NCBI RefSeq assembly: GCF_018780105.1
Contig: NZ_JADMKC010000004.1
Coordinates: 62,001 to 126,000, forward strand
Reading direction: 5' to 3'
Source: Thiobacillus sp.
GTDB taxonomy: Bacteria > Pseudomonadota > Gammaproteobacteria > Burkholderiales > Thiobacillaceae
Length of the DNA: 64,000 nucleotides
The notes under the pieces were generated by a model that was given only the letters and a program-made list of their open reading frames with translations, did no database searches and was not told where the DNA came from. Of this stretch, positions 1-10,165 are shown one piece after another (positions within the stretch are counted from its first letter, which is position 1; each line of letters opens with the position of its first letter). The position numbers and the translations under genes were made by a program.

Positions 1-10
1 GGGGGACTGA

Positions 11-1267
11 GTGCTGCGCATCGTCTGGGCGTGGCTTTTTTGTCACCTGGCGGCGCCTGCTGCCATGGCAATCGATTACCACGCAGGCCCGGACGATTAT
101 CGGGCGTATCTGCAGCGCCTGCAGCCAGGTGACCGTTTGCTGCTGCAGCCGGGCGATTACCATCATGGTTTGCCATTGCATCGTCTGTCGGGTGAGGCGG
201 GACAGCCCATCGTCATCGCCGCCGCCAACTCTGCCGCACCACCCCGGTTCATTGCCCGGCCGCGCGCCAATACGCTCAGCCTGGTCGATGTGCGGCATAT
301 CAGCGTGCGCGATCTGGAGCTCGATGGACAGAACCTGCCGGTGGACGCGGTCAAGGCTGAAGGCCACAGCCGCTTTGCCGATTTCATTACGCTGGAGCGG
401 CTGCATATCCATGACCACGCTGCATCGCAACAGAATGTGGGGATATCGACCAAGTGTCCGGCATACGGCTGGGAGATCCGGGATAACCGTATCGAGCGGG
501 TTGGCACCGGCATGTATCTGGGTGACTCGGATGGTTCGGATGCCTTCATCGGCGGACGTATCGAGGGCAACCGGATTACGCATACGCTGGGATATTCCCT
601 GCAGATCAAACATCAGAAAAGCCGGCCGGCGGAGTTTTCCGGGCGCCATGACACGCTGATTCGCTACAACATATTTTCCAAGCAGGGCAGCTTGCCCGGC
701 CCGCAGGCACGCCCCAATGTTTTGCTGGGGCACTTCCCGTTGAGCGGTGCGGGGAGCGAGGATCGCTATCTGATCCAGGGCAACCTGTTTGCGCACAATT
801 CCAGCGAAGCGCTGTTGCAGGCTGAGGGGCGGATCGCGCTGTACGACAATCTGTTCGTCAATGGCAACGGCGACGCGATTCATATTCAGCCGCATAACGA
901 TGTGCCGCGCGATATGGCCATTTTTTCCAACACCGTATTGTCCTCGGGGACCGGGATACAGGTGCGCAGCACCGGGGGTACGGCCTATCGCCAGCGGGTG
1001 GTCGGCAATCTCGTGGTAGCGGCGCAGCCCTTGCAGGGGGGAGCGACGAGCCACAACCAGACGCTGGCGTATCGCGCCGCCTGCCTGGATGTTCATCCAG
1101 CCGAATTGAACCGCTGCCTGCTTGCCGGAAGTCGGCCGCCGCCTCGCTTGCCGAGTGAACTCGCGCGCGAGCTGGCAGCTTACCCGGAGTGGAATCCGGC
1201 AACCGCTTCGTACGGCGCCCGGATCCCTGCGGGCTTGTTGCTGACGCTCGATAAGGCCGGGCCATGA
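11..1267 (+). CDS. right-handed parallel beta-helix repeat protein (secreted, pectate lyase/NosD-like)
   Basis: Signal peptide-like N-terminus; repeated short beta-helix turns such as IEGNRITH, YNIFSK, IQGNLFAHNSS, LYDNLFVNG, IFSNTV; GTG start. Confidence 0.75.
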   Translation: MLRIVWAWLFCHLAAPAAMAIDYHAGPDDYRAYLQRLQPGDRLLLQPGDYHHGLPLHRLSGEAGQPIVIAAANSAAPPRFIARPRANTLSLVDVRHISVRDLELDGQNLPVDAVKAEGHSRFADFITLERLHIHDHAASQQNVGISTKCPAYGWEIRDNRIERVGTGMYLGDSDGSDAFIGGRIEGNRITHTLGYSLQIKHQKSRPAEFSGRHDTLIRYNIFSKQGSLPGPQARPNVLLGHFPLSGAGSEDRYLIQGNLFAHNSSEALLQAEGRIALYDNLFVNGNGDAIHIQPHNDVPRDMAIFSNTVLSSGTGIQVRSTGGTAYRQRVVGNLVVAAQPLQGGATSHNQTLAYRAACLDVHPAELNRCLLAGSRPPPRLPSELARELAAYPEWNPATASYGARIPAGLLLTLDKAGP

Positions 1268-3570
1268 GTCGCCAGGCAGATCGATTCGCTTCGCTTCAAG
1301 GGCTGCTGTGGCTGGGTGCGCTGGCTTACACGGCGTTCGTGATTTACGGCAGTCTGGTGCCGCTGGATTTCAGGACTTTGCCGTGGGAAGAGGCCGTTGC
1401 CCGCTTTAGCCGGATTCCTTTCCTCAAACTCGGTATCGGGTCGCGCGCCGACTGGATGGCCAACCTGCTGTTGTTCATTCCGCTGGCATTTTTGTGGATG
1501 GGCGCGTTGTCGGCCGGTTCCGGCACGCTGGCAAAAGGGCTGGCCACTCTGGCGCTGATTCCCGCGGCCACCGCCCTGAGTGTGGGCATCGAGTTTACCC
1601 AGCTGTATTTCCCACAGCGCACCGTGTCGCAAAACGACATCCTGGCCGAAACCCTGGGCGGTCTCATCGGGGTGCTGACCTGGTGGGTGGCCGGCGACCG
1701 TTTTCTGGCGTGGCTGCAATCGTGGCAGCACCAGCACGCGCAGGCGGCCCTGGCGGAAAGGCTGGCCTGGGTGTATTGGGCGGCCGTGCTTGTTTACAAC
1801 GTTCTGCCGCTCGATCTGACCATCAGCCTGGTCGAGATTTTTCACAAATGGCAGAGCGGCATGGTCAATCTGATTCCGTTCGGCCGCTTGCCGGATGATG
1901 CCGCCTATGCGCTGTACGAAATCGCCACCGATGCCTTGATCTGGTTTCCGCTTGCTCTGCTGTGGCGGCTCGATGGCACGCGCAGTGCTTGGCGGGCGTG
2001 GGGCATGACGCTGGCGACCGCCGTGTTGCTGGAATGCATGCAGCTGTTCGTGTTTTCACGGGTGAGCGATGTCACCGACCTGTTCACTGCGGCAGCCGGC
2101 GCGGCACTGGGCGGTCTTGCGGGCGGACGTCTGGTTGCCCGCGCAATACCGCACGATGAAGCGCTGCCGTGGGCCAGATGGCTGTCATTCGTTCTGGCGG
2201 CAGCCTGGATGGCTGTCTTGTGTTTCGTGTTCTGGTTCCCCTTCGACTTTCGCACTGATGGCGCTTTCATCAAGAGCCGGCTCGACTTTGTGCAGCGGGT
2301 GCCGTTCGAGGTGTATTACTTTGGCACCGAATACCGCGCCATCACCGAGGTGCTGCGCAAAACCCTGTTCTTTGCCCCGCTCGGCGGCTTGCTGGCCTGG
2401 GGCGTCGCGCGCCAGCCGTGGCGCTGGCGCAGTCCGTTGTTTGGATTGTCGATGCTGGTGCTGATGGGGATGCCTGCCCTGATCGAGTTCGGGCAACTGA
2501 TGTTGCCGCACAAAATCGTGGACACCACAGACTGGCTGCTGGCCTGGCTGGGCGGGCTGGCGGGCTATGCGGTCGCGCGCCGCATGCTGCGGGCACCACG
2601 TCAGCCCTTCGCAGCGGTGGAATCGGCCGCACCACGCACCCGGGCCGCTGCCCCGGCGTTCGCCGCGCGTGGCTATTTCATCGGTGTGGTGCTGGGCCTG
2701 AGTGGCTTGTTCTGGGGCATGGCGCATATGCCTTTCGTGCCCTACAACGTGCGCGAACTGCTGGGGCAGGATACGGGCGGATGGGCAGCGCCCTTGCTTG
2801 CGCTGGCTTGTGTCTGGCTGGCGGTGTGGCCGGTGTGGCTGGCGCGGCGTCAGGTGTCGGGGCGTGTACGTATGCTGCAACTGCCCTTCGGCTTGCTGGT
2901 GTATGGCATGGTGCTGTTCGGCCTGTTGCAGGCGGCGGTGCCGGATGAAAGCCTGCACGATCTGGTCGGCAGCCCGGTGCTGGGCTGGTCGGGACAATGG
3001 GAAACCGGTGTGCGCTGGGTCGCGTTGGCGGCGATGCCCGGCGCCTTGTTGTATCTGGCCGCACAAACTGCGCGTCGCTGGCGCGGCTTGCGCCTCGGTG
3101 TGCTGCATTTTTGGGCGGCGCTTCCGGTGCTGCTGTTTGCATACTGGGGCGTGGTGGTCGCCGCGGCGACCGACAACTTGATCGAGCTGATCGCAGCTCC
3201 GCAGCCGCTGGCGTTTACCGCATTGTGCGCCTGGCTGTACAGCCTGTTTCTCGCTGCTGCCCTACTGGCTTCGCCGGTTGACGCGGCATTGCGACGGACG
3301 CGATGGGTCGTCCTGGCCGCTTCGCTGCCCTTGGCCATTGGCTTGCTGCAGCTTGGGCTGGCAGGCGAAATCGACAAATACGGCCAGCGGTTTTCGGCCC
3401 TGCAGTTCCTGCTGAGCAGCGATCGCCAGCACTACGCCGCACTGCCTGTCATCTGGCTGCGCTACAGTGCGCTGCACATGCTTGTCATTGCTGCGCTTGC
3501 CTTCATACAATGGCCCACCTTCCGTTCTCCGCGAACCGCTCGCTCCGCACCGACCCATGGCACTGATTGA
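1264..3570 (+). CDS. VanZ family integral membrane protein with three VanZ-like units
   Basis: Overlaps upstream stop by 4 bp; repeated 'PLDF/PFDF ... IPF/VPF ... E..QL' blocks with multiple TM segments. Confidence 0.8.
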   Translation: MSRQADRFASLQGLLWLGALAYTAFVIYGSLVPLDFRTLPWEEAVARFSRIPFLKLGIGSRADWMANLLLFIPLAFLWMGALSAGSGTLAKGLATLALIPAATALSVGIEFTQLYFPQRTVSQNDILAETLGGLIGVLTWWVAGDRFLAWLQSWQHQHAQAALAERLAWVYWAAVLVYNVLPLDLTISLVEIFHKWQSGMVNLIPFGRLPDDAAYALYEIATDALIWFPLALLWRLDGTRSAWRAWGMTLATAVLLECMQLFVFSRVSDVTDLFTAAAGAALGGLAGGRLVARAIPHDEALPWARWLSFVLAAAWMAVLCFVFWFPFDFRTDGAFIKSRLDFVQRVPFEVYYFGTEYRAITEVLRKTLFFAPLGGLLAWGVARQPWRWRSPLFGLSMLVLMGMPALIEFGQLMLPHKIVDTTDWLLAWLGGLAGYAVARRMLRAPRQPFAAVESAAPRTRAAAPAFAARGYFIGVVLGLSGLFWGMAHMPFVPYNVRELLGQDTGGWAAPLLALACVWLAVWPVWLARRQVSGRVRMLQLPFGLLVYGMVLFGLLQAAVPDESLHDLVGSPVLGWSGQWETGVRWVALAAMPGALLYLAAQTARRWRGLRLGVLHFWAALPVLLFAYWGVVVAAATDNLIELIAAPQPLAFTALCAWLYSLFLAAALLASPVDAALRRTRWVVLAASLPLAIGLLQLGLAGEIDKYGQRFSALQFLLSSDRQHYAALPVIWLRYSALHMLVIAALAFIQWPTFRSPRTARSAPTHGTD

Positions 3571-4513
3571 CGTTTTTAATGGCGATGCCGATGGCATCTG
3601 CGCCTTGCACCAGTTGCGCCTGAGCGCCCCCGCCGATTCCGAGCTTGTGACCGGCCCCAAGCGCGATATCAGCCTGTTGAAACGGGTGCGGGCGCAGGCG
3701 GGCGACGAGGTCACGGTGCTCGATATCGCGTTGTCGAAAAACCGCGATGCGCTCGACCGTCTGCTCGAAGCGGGCGCGCGGGTCCGTTACTTCGATCATC
3801 ACCAGCCGGGCGACATTCCGGTTCACCCTCATTTCGAACCGCATATCGACACCGATGCCAATGTCTGCAGCAGCCTGCTGGTGGACCAGTATCTGGGCGG
3901 CAAGCAGCGCGTATGGGCGGTGACCGCGGCATTCGGCGACAATCTGGCCGATGCCGCGCGGCAGGCAGCGGCGCCGTTGAATTTGTCTGCCAGCCAGCTG
4001 GCGCAGTTGCAGTCGCTCGGCGAATGTCTCAACTACAACGGCTACGGTGAAACGCTCGACGATCTGTTCTTCGACCCGGCCGAGCTGTATCGCCAGCTGC
4101 GCCCCTACGCTGACCCGTTCGCTTTTATCGCCGAGTCGGCGGCCTATCCAACCCTGAATACCGGCTATCAGAGCGATATGGCACGCGCGGTGGCGGTGCC
4201 CGCGGCAGAGGCGCGCAGCAGCGGACGCATCTTCATGCTGCCGGCGGAAAAATGGGCGCGACGGATTTCCGGCGTGTTCGGTAACCAACTCGCGGTCGAG
4301 TCGCCCGCACAGGCGCATGCCGTGTTGACTGCCAAACCGGAAGGCGGCTACGTCGTGAGCGTGCGTGCGCCGCTCGCCAATAAGTCAGGCGCCGATACCT
4401 TGTGCAGTCAGTTCGAAACCGGCGGCGGGCGCAAGGGCGCAGCCGGTATCAATCATTTGCCCGAAGCTGAACTGGCCCGCTTCAATGCCGCTTTCTTCGA
4501 CATTTATCGCTGA
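3557..4513 (+). CDS. DHH/DHHA1 family phosphoesterase
   Basis: FNGDADG, FDHHQPGD and C-terminal GGGRKGAAGINHLP motifs; start chosen at ATG 3557 (MALIDVFNGDADG) inside longer ORF. Confidence 0.85.
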   Translation: MALIDVFNGDADGICALHQLRLSAPADSELVTGPKRDISLLKRVRAQAGDEVTVLDIALSKNRDALDRLLEAGARVRYFDHHQPGDIPVHPHFEPHIDTDANVCSSLLVDQYLGGKQRVWAVTAAFGDNLADAARQAAAPLNLSASQLAQLQSLGECLNYNGYGETLDDLFFDPAELYRQLRPYADPFAFIAESAAYPTLNTGYQSDMARAVAVPAAEARSSGRIFMLPAEKWARRISGVFGNQLAVESPAQAHAVLTAKPEGGYVVSVRAPLANKSGADTLCSQFETGGGRKGAAGINHLPEAELARFNAAFFDIYR

Positions 4514-4529
4514 ACTTTCCGGACCCGAC

Positions 4530-6158
4530 ATGAACCAGCTCATCGCACCTTACGGCGGCACTCTCGTTAACCTGATCGACCCCGAGAAAGGCGAGTCGCT
4601 CAAGCAGGAGGCCCTGGGCCTGCCTTCGCTTGACCTCGACTGGAGGCAGCAATGCGAGCTGGAAATGCTGATGACCGGCGCCTATTCGCCGCTTGCCGGT
4701 TTCATGACACAGGCCCAGTGCGCGCGAGTCGAAGCCGAACAGCAGCTTGATGACGGCAGCTTCTGGCCACTACCGGTCAGTCTCGTCAGCCGGCAGAAAG
4801 CCGCAGCCGAACTCAAGGCCGGCGACCGGGTGGCGCTGCGCGATGGCGAGGGCTTCATGCTCGCCGTGTTGACGGTCAGCGATGCCTGGGAAAATCGGGG
4901 CGTCTGGCATTTGGGTGGTGCGGTCGAGGGCGTGGCCTTGCCGCCGCACCCGGATTTCGTCGCCCTGCGCGCCACCCCGCTTGAATTGCGCGCCCTGTTT
5001 GCCAAGCGCGGCTGGCGCCGGGTGGTCGCCTGGCAGGCGCGCCAGCCGATGCACCGTGCGCAATTCGAGTTCTGCCTGAAAAGTGCGATCGAAAACGAAG
5101 CTAACTTGCTGCTGCACCCACAGGCCGGCGGCGATATCACCGATGCGCCGGCTTATTTTGGCCTGGTGCGCAGTTTCATTGCCATTCGCGAACGTTTTCC
5201 GGTGGCCTCCACCCAGTTGTCCCTACTGCCTGCACCGCCGCGCGAGGCAAGCGCCCAGGCCCTGCTCCTGCGCGCCATCGTTGCGCGCAACTACGGTTGC
5301 GGATTGTTGATTGCCGGCGGCGAACACCAGACCGATGGTGAATACCGGCGCGGCATCGACCTCGATCAACCGGAGGGCGCGGCTTCGCTGACCAGGCTGT
5401 CCGAGGCGATCGGCGTGCGCCTGATTGCTTATCCGCGCATGGTGTATGTGGAAGATCGCGCCGAACACCTGCCCGAGTCCGAAGCTCCGACGGGTGCCCG
5501 GCAGCTGACGCTGAGTGGCGAAGAATTCCAGCGCCGTATGCAGTCCGGTCTGAAAATCCCGGACTGGTACAGTTTTCCCGAGGTGCTGGCGGAACTGCAC
5601 CGTCAGAGTCCACCGCGTGAACGGCAGGGCTTTACGGTGTTTTTTACCGGCCTGTCCGGCGCGGGCAAATCCACCCTCGCGCGCTCGCTTGCGGCGCGCC
5701 TGATGGAAATGGGCGGACGCTGCGTCACCCTGCTCGACGGCGATATCGTGCGCCGCCATCTATCGTCTGAACTCGGGTTTACCAAGGCGCATCGCGACAT
5801 CAACGTGCGCCGCATCGGCTTCGTGGCGAGCGAAATTACCAAGAACCGCGGCATTGCCATCTGCGCCCCGATCGCACCCTATCGTCAGACCCGCCGCGAC
5901 GTGCGCGCCATGATCGAGTCGGTAGGCGGCTTCGTTGAAATCCACGTTGCCACGCCGATCGAAACTTGCGAAGGCCGCGACCGCAAAGGCTTGTATGCCA
6001 AAGCGCGGGCGGGGTTGATCCCCGAGTTCACCGGCGTGTCTGATCCCTACGAGGTGCCGGAAAAACCGGAACTGGCGATCGACACCACCGGACTCGGCAT
6101 CGACGAAGCCGTGCAGCAGATTCTGCTCAAGCTGGAGCACGAGGGTTATCTGCGTTGA
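4530..6158 (+). CDS. bifunctional sulfate adenylyltransferase / adenylylsulfate kinase
   Basis: N-terminal ATP sulfurylase-like domain (QPMHRAQFEF) fused to APS kinase with P-loop GLSGAGKST and DGDIVRRHLSSELGF. Confidence 0.9.
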   Translation: MNQLIAPYGGTLVNLIDPEKGESLKQEALGLPSLDLDWRQQCELEMLMTGAYSPLAGFMTQAQCARVEAEQQLDDGSFWPLPVSLVSRQKAAAELKAGDRVALRDGEGFMLAVLTVSDAWENRGVWHLGGAVEGVALPPHPDFVALRATPLELRALFAKRGWRRVVAWQARQPMHRAQFEFCLKSAIENEANLLLHPQAGGDITDAPAYFGLVRSFIAIRERFPVASTQLSLLPAPPREASAQALLLRAIVARNYGCGLLIAGGEHQTDGEYRRGIDLDQPEGAASLTRLSEAIGVRLIAYPRMVYVEDRAEHLPESEAPTGARQLTLSGEEFQRRMQSGLKIPDWYSFPEVLAELHRQSPPRERQGFTVFFTGLSGAGKSTLARSLAARLMEMGGRCVTLLDGDIVRRHLSSELGFTKAHRDINVRRIGFVASEITKNRGIAICAPIAPYRQTRRDVRAMIESVGGFVEIHVATPIETCEGRDRKGLYAKARAGLIPEFTGVSDPYEVPEKPELAIDTTGLGIDEAVQQILLKLEHEGYLR

Positions 6159-6176
6159 CCGGGTCTGATCGGACGT

Positions 6177-6208
6177 AAAAAAAGCCGACGCATGCGTCGG
6201 CTTTTTTT
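6177..6208. terminator. bidirectional rho-independent terminator
   Basis: Perfect 24-bp palindrome AAAGCCGACGCATGCGTCGGCTTT (6181-6204) flanked by A and T runs between convergent genes. Confidence 0.9.
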
Positions 6209-6225
6209 GTGCTGCGAAGGGGCTA

Positions 6226-6975
6226 TCAGGCGGCTTTGCGGCGACGCATGGCTGCCAGACCAGCCATGCCGATGCCCAGCAGAGCCAGGGAAGCGGGTTC
6301 AGGCACGCCATTGGTGGGCGGCAGGCTGCCTTGATCCAGCAGTGCGTATTTAATTTCGCCTCCGGCGACCAACACCTCACCTGATCCGGTCCCCCAGAAT
6401 TGGACTTTCGTGAAGTCGCCCGAGTCATCAAAAGCGGCTACGAAAATCTCGTGCACGATGCTGCCGGCAGCATTCGGGAACTGGCCTTCTGTTTCAGTCG
6501 ATGCAGAGGCCACCAGGATTGGGGCGCCGTCGTCGAACGAGATGTACAGATCTGTAGTCGGGTTGAAGCAGCAGGTCGCCCAATCGCCAACTTCAAATCC
6601 GAATGAGTTCACAGGGTTGTTGAAGGTGAAGGTGATGCCGCTGGCAATGGTCCCATTCGACCCAGGAAAGTTGCCATCAGGATTGATGCTGATAACTTGG
6701 CCAGACATTGAGCCGTAGGTGGTCGGGAAAAGGCTGCCACCGTTGTTGCGCGTAATGGTGTAATCCGTGCGGACGATGCTGGTGCCACCAGACGGCAGCG
6801 CAGCCCAAACGTCTGAAACAACTGTACCGCCTGCGCCGGTCACGGTGGCGTCAAACGAAGCCGAGCCGGTGGGGATGCCATCAAAAACGGTCAGGATGGT
6901 TGCATTGGCGATGCCGCTGAACAGCACGGTGGCTGCGATGGAAGCGGGAATAAGGTGCTTGAGTTTGAGGGTCAT
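6226..6975 (-). CDS. PEP-CTERM sorting domain-containing secreted protein
   Basis: Signal peptide; C-terminus VPEPASLALLGIGMAGLAAMRRRKAA is a canonical PEP-CTERM anchor. Confidence 0.92.
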   Translation of the reverse strand: MTLKLKHLIPASIAATVLFSGIANATILTVFDGIPTGSASFDATVTGAGGTVVSDVWAALPSGGTSIVRTDYTITRNNGGSLFPTTYGSMSGQVISINPDGNFPGSNGTIASGITFTFNNPVNSFGFEVGDWATCCFNPTTDLYISFDDGAPILVASASTETEGQFPNAAGSIVHEIFVAAFDDSGDFTKVQFWGTGSGEVLVAGGEIKYALLDQGSLPPTNGVPEPASLALLGIGMAGLAAMRRRKAA

Positions 6976-7084
6976 GCCAATCTCCTGAAGGTTGAATACA
7001 TCGGATTCAAAAACTTGAAGCGAAAGAAGGCAGATACAAAGTTCAAGCCCGTTTACCCAATTTCACTTGCTTGCCAGGAGATAA

Positions 7085-7100
7085 AGCACTAGTCGTGCCA
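7085..7100 (-). promoter_or_regulatory. sigma-54 (-24/-12) promoter of PEP-CTERM gene
   Basis: Minus-strand TGGCACGACTAGTGCT; GG-N10-GC spacing, close to TGGCACG-N4-TTGCW; about 110 bp upstream of the ATG. Confidence 0.75.
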
Positions 7101-7177
7101 AATGGACTTGTGTTTCAAAATATCAATTTTAAACAATGGGTTGCCTGTTGTTTTCCAAGCCGCGCCTATGCCGCGAT

Positions 7178-8629
7178 TCAGGCGGGCGTAAAGTTTTTCG
7201 ACACGCGGCTTTGCTGTTGACGAATGAATCCGCCGGCCAGCATGCCCGCTGCACTTGCAATCAGGCCGACGAACTGCGGCGGCAAGCTTGCTTCCGGTGC
7301 GATGAACTCCATCGCGATCCAGGCTATCAGACCCAGCGCAATCGACAGGCCGGCGCCGGCATTGTTGGCGCGTTTCCAGTAGAGCCCCGCCACCAGCGGT
7401 ACAAACGCGCAGGCGAGGGTGATCTTGTAGGCGTTGGCGACCATGGTGTGGATGCTGGTTTCGCTTTGCAGCGACCACAGCGAATAATCGACGACCAGCA
7501 GGGTGAACGCGACTACGACGCTGCGGGTGATCCACAGCAGTTTTTTCTGACTCATGCGATGGCGCGGCATGAGTTCCTTGATGATGTTTTCCGAAATGGT
7601 GACCGACGGCGCAAGCAGGGTGCCCGAGGCAGTGGACATGATGACCGAGAGCAGGGCACCGTAAAAAATGATCTGCGCATACAGCGGCAGGTGGGCCTTG
7701 ACGAAGGCGGGCAGCACTTGCTGGGCATCCTCGGCGAGCAGGGTCGCGGTCAGGGCCGGATCAACCAGGGTGGCGGCATAGGTCAGGTAGATCGGCACGG
7801 CGGCGAAGGCGAAATACAGCACGCCGCCGATGACTGTGCCCCACACGGCGACGCGCTCGTTTTTCGAGGCGTTGGCGCGCTGGAACACATCCTGCTGCGG
7901 GATCGAGCCCAGTCCCATGGTGAGCAGGCCGGCGACGAACGTGACAATGGCCGCCCACTCCAGCGGCGGCCAGAATTCGAACTTGCCGGCGGCGGCGGCG
8001 TGCTCGACCACCGGCGCGACGCCATTGACGGCGGGCATGTCGCCGACCAGCATCGCAATCCACAGCAGGCCGGCGACGATCACGGTCATCTGCACCAGGG
8101 TGGTCAGCGCTACCGACCACATGCCGCCGAACAAGGTGTAGAGCAGCACCACCGACGCGCCGATGTAGATACCCTGCTCCTGGGTAATGGCGCCGTCCGA
8201 CAGCACGTTGAACACCAGACCCAGCGCCACCACCTGCGCCGATACCCAGCCCAGATAGGACAGCGCAATGGCCAGTGAAATCACCATTTCGACTGGACGG
8301 TTGTAGCGTTCGCGAAAGTAATCACCCAGTGTAATCAGCTTCATGCGATACAGCGGGCGCGCAATAAACAGGCCGAACAGGATCAGCGCGAGCGAGGCGC
8401 CGAAAGGATCTGAAATCGTGGCGCCGAGGTTTTCGTCGAGGAAGGTGGCCGGGATGCCGAGCACGGTCTCGGCGCCGAACCAGGTGGCGAACACCATCGC
8501 CACCACCACGATCATCGGCAGCGAGCGTCCGGCCGTGATGTAGTCACTGGCGCTGTGCACCTTGGTGGCGGCATAAAAGCCGATGCCGAGTGAAATGACA
8601 AGATAGGCAATGACAAAACCGATCAGCAT
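7178..8629 (-). CDS. sodium:solute symporter family (SSS) transporter
   Basis: About 13 TM segments; SSS-like motifs (ITLGDYFRERYNRPVEM, GASVVLLYTLFGGMWSVALT). Confidence 0.85.
   Translation of the reverse strand: MLIGFVIAYLVISLGIGFYAATKVHSASDYITAGRSLPMIVVVAMVFATWFGAETVLGIPATFLDENLGATISDPFGASLALILFGLFIARPLYRMKLITLGDYFRERYNRPVEMVISLAIALSYLGWVSAQVVALGLVFNVLSDGAITQEQGIYIGASVVLLYTLFGGMWSVALTTLVQMTVIVAGLLWIAMLVGDMPAVNGVAPVVEHAAAAGKFEFWPPLEWAAIVTFVAGLLTMGLGSIPQQDVFQRANASKNERVAVWGTVIGGVLYFAFAAVPIYLTYAATLVDPALTATLLAEDAQQVLPAFVKAHLPLYAQIIFYGALLSVIMSTASGTLLAPSVTISENIIKELMPRHRMSQKKLLWITRSVVVAFTLLVVDYSLWSLQSETSIHTMVANAYKITLACAFVPLVAGLYWKRANNAGAGLSIALGLIAWIAMEFIAPEASLPPQFVGLIASAAGMLAGGFIRQQQSRVSKNFTPA
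7187..7203 (-). promoter_or_regulatory. putative enhancer/UAS motif (TGTCGAAAAACTTTACG on minus strand)
   Basis: Matches 14/17 the motif at 61551-61567; lies 86 bp upstream of the sigma-54 promoter, within the 3' end of the symporter CDS. Confidence 0.55.
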
Positions 8630-8638
8630 GGCGAGTCC

Positions 8639-10165
8639 TTATCGCAAGATGAAATAGAGCGCAGCGGCCGTCAGGACGGCGAGCAGGCCGGCGATGACCG
8701 CCAGCCAGCGGTTGCGGGCGTGTTGTTGCTGCAGCATGAGGGTGAGGCCGGATTCCAGTTGCGTCAGGCGGTTTTCGTTCAAGGCCTGGTGCGCCAGCCG
8801 TGGTAGTTGCGGCAGCAGGGCGGCCCATTTGGGCGCTTCGGTCTGCAAGTTTTTCACCAGCGCGCGCCAACCCATCTGTTCGTTCATCCAGCGTTCGAGG
8901 AAGGGTTTGGCGGTTTTCCACAGATCGAGCTCGGGGTCGAGCTGACGGCCGAGGCCTTCGATGTTGAGCAGGGTTTTCTGCAATAAAACCAGCTGCGGCT
9001 GGATTTCCACGTTGAAGCGGCGCGAGGCCTGAAACAGCTGCAGCAGCACGCGGCCGAAGGAGATGTCCTTCAGCGGGCGGTCGAACACCGGTTCGCAGAC
9101 TGCGCGCACCGCTGCTTCGAGTTCGTCGATGCGGGTGTCGGCCGGCACCCAGCCGGATTCCAGGTGAGCCAGCGCCACGCCCTTGTAGTCGCGGCGGAAG
9201 AAGGCGAGGAAATTGCGTGCGAGGTACTGCTTGTCGACCTCGGTGAGCGTGCCCATGATGCCGAAATCCAGCGCGATGTACTGCTCGGAACCCGCGCGCA
9301 CCAGGATGTTTCCGGGGTGCATGTCGGCATGGAAAAAACCGTCGCGGAACACCTGGGTGAAGAAGATTTCCACCCCGGCCGCGGCGAGTTTGGGGATGTC
9401 GGTGCCGGATTCGCGCAAGCGCTCGATCTGGCTGATCGGCACGCCGTCCATGCGATCCATCACCATGACGTCGCGCGCGCAGTAGTCCCAATAGACCTGC
9501 GGCACCTGCAGCATCGGAGAATCCTTGAAGTTGCGGCGCAGCTGCGAGCAGTTGGCGGCTTCGCGCATCAGGTCGAGTTCGTCTTCCAGATGCTTTTCGA
9601 ATTCGGCCACCACTTCGCGCGGACGCAGGCGGCGGCCGTCGGCGAACAGTTTTTCGAGCAGTCCAGCGGCAGCGTAGAGCAGCGACACGTCGTGCGCGAT
9701 CACCGGCGCGATGCCGGGACGCAAGACTTTCACCGCGACGGCCGTGCCCTCATGCAGGCGCGCGAAATGCACCTGCGCCACCGAAGCCGATGCCACCGGC
9801 GTGGCGTCGAATTCGGCGAACACCTCGGCCAGCGGTTGGTGGTACGCGGCTTCCAGCGTGGCGATGGCTTCGTTCGAGGGGAAAGGCGGCACCCGGTCCT
9901 GCAGCAGAGCCAGTTCATCGGCGATGTCGAGCGGGATCAGGTCGCGCCGGGTAGAGAGCATCTGGCCGAACTTGACGAAGATCGGCCCCAGCGCTTCCAG
10001 CGCGAGACGCAGGCGTACCCCGCGCGGTTCGGTCAGCGGGCGCCAGAACAGCAGCGCACGCACCAGCCAGCGCAGCGGCCGCACCCGTTCGTGGCCGAGA
10101 AAAAACTCTTCGAGGCCGTAGCGCAGGCCGACGCTGAGTATGCGCAGCAGGCGCAGCAGTTTCAT
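8639..10165 (-). CDS. ubiB: ubiquinone biosynthesis regulatory kinase-like protein UbiB
   Basis: ABC1/ADCK kinase-like fold: [48 protein letters not shown]. Confidence 0.93.
   Translation of the reverse strand: MKLLRLLRILSVGLRYGLEEFFLGHERVRPLRWLVRALLFWRPLTEPRGVRLRLALEALGPIFVKFGQMLSTRRDLIPLDIADELALLQDRVPPFPSNEAIATLEAAYHQPLAEVFAEFDATPVASASVAQVHFARLHEGTAVAVKVLRPGIAPVIAHDVSLLYAAAGLLEKLFADGRRLRPREVVAEFEKHLEDELDLMREAANCSQLRRNFKDSPMLQVPQVYWDYCARDVMVMDRMDGVPISQIERLRESGTDIPKLAAAGVEIFFTQVFRDGFFHADMHPGNILVRAGSEQYIALDFGIMGTLTEVDKQYLARNFLAFFRRDYKGVALAHLESGWVPADTRIDELEAAVRAVCEPVFDRPLKDISFGRVLLQLFQASRRFNVEIQPQLVLLQKTLLNIEGLGRQLDPELDLWKTAKPFLERWMNEQMGWRALVKNLQTEAPKWAALLPQLPRLAHQALNENRLTQLESGLTLMLQQQHARNRWLAVIAGLLAVLTAAALYFILR

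Noticed and set aside
7136-8278. 380-aa plus-strand ORF opposite the symporter
   Set aside because: Antisense shadow; real gene on minus strand has clear SSS motifs.
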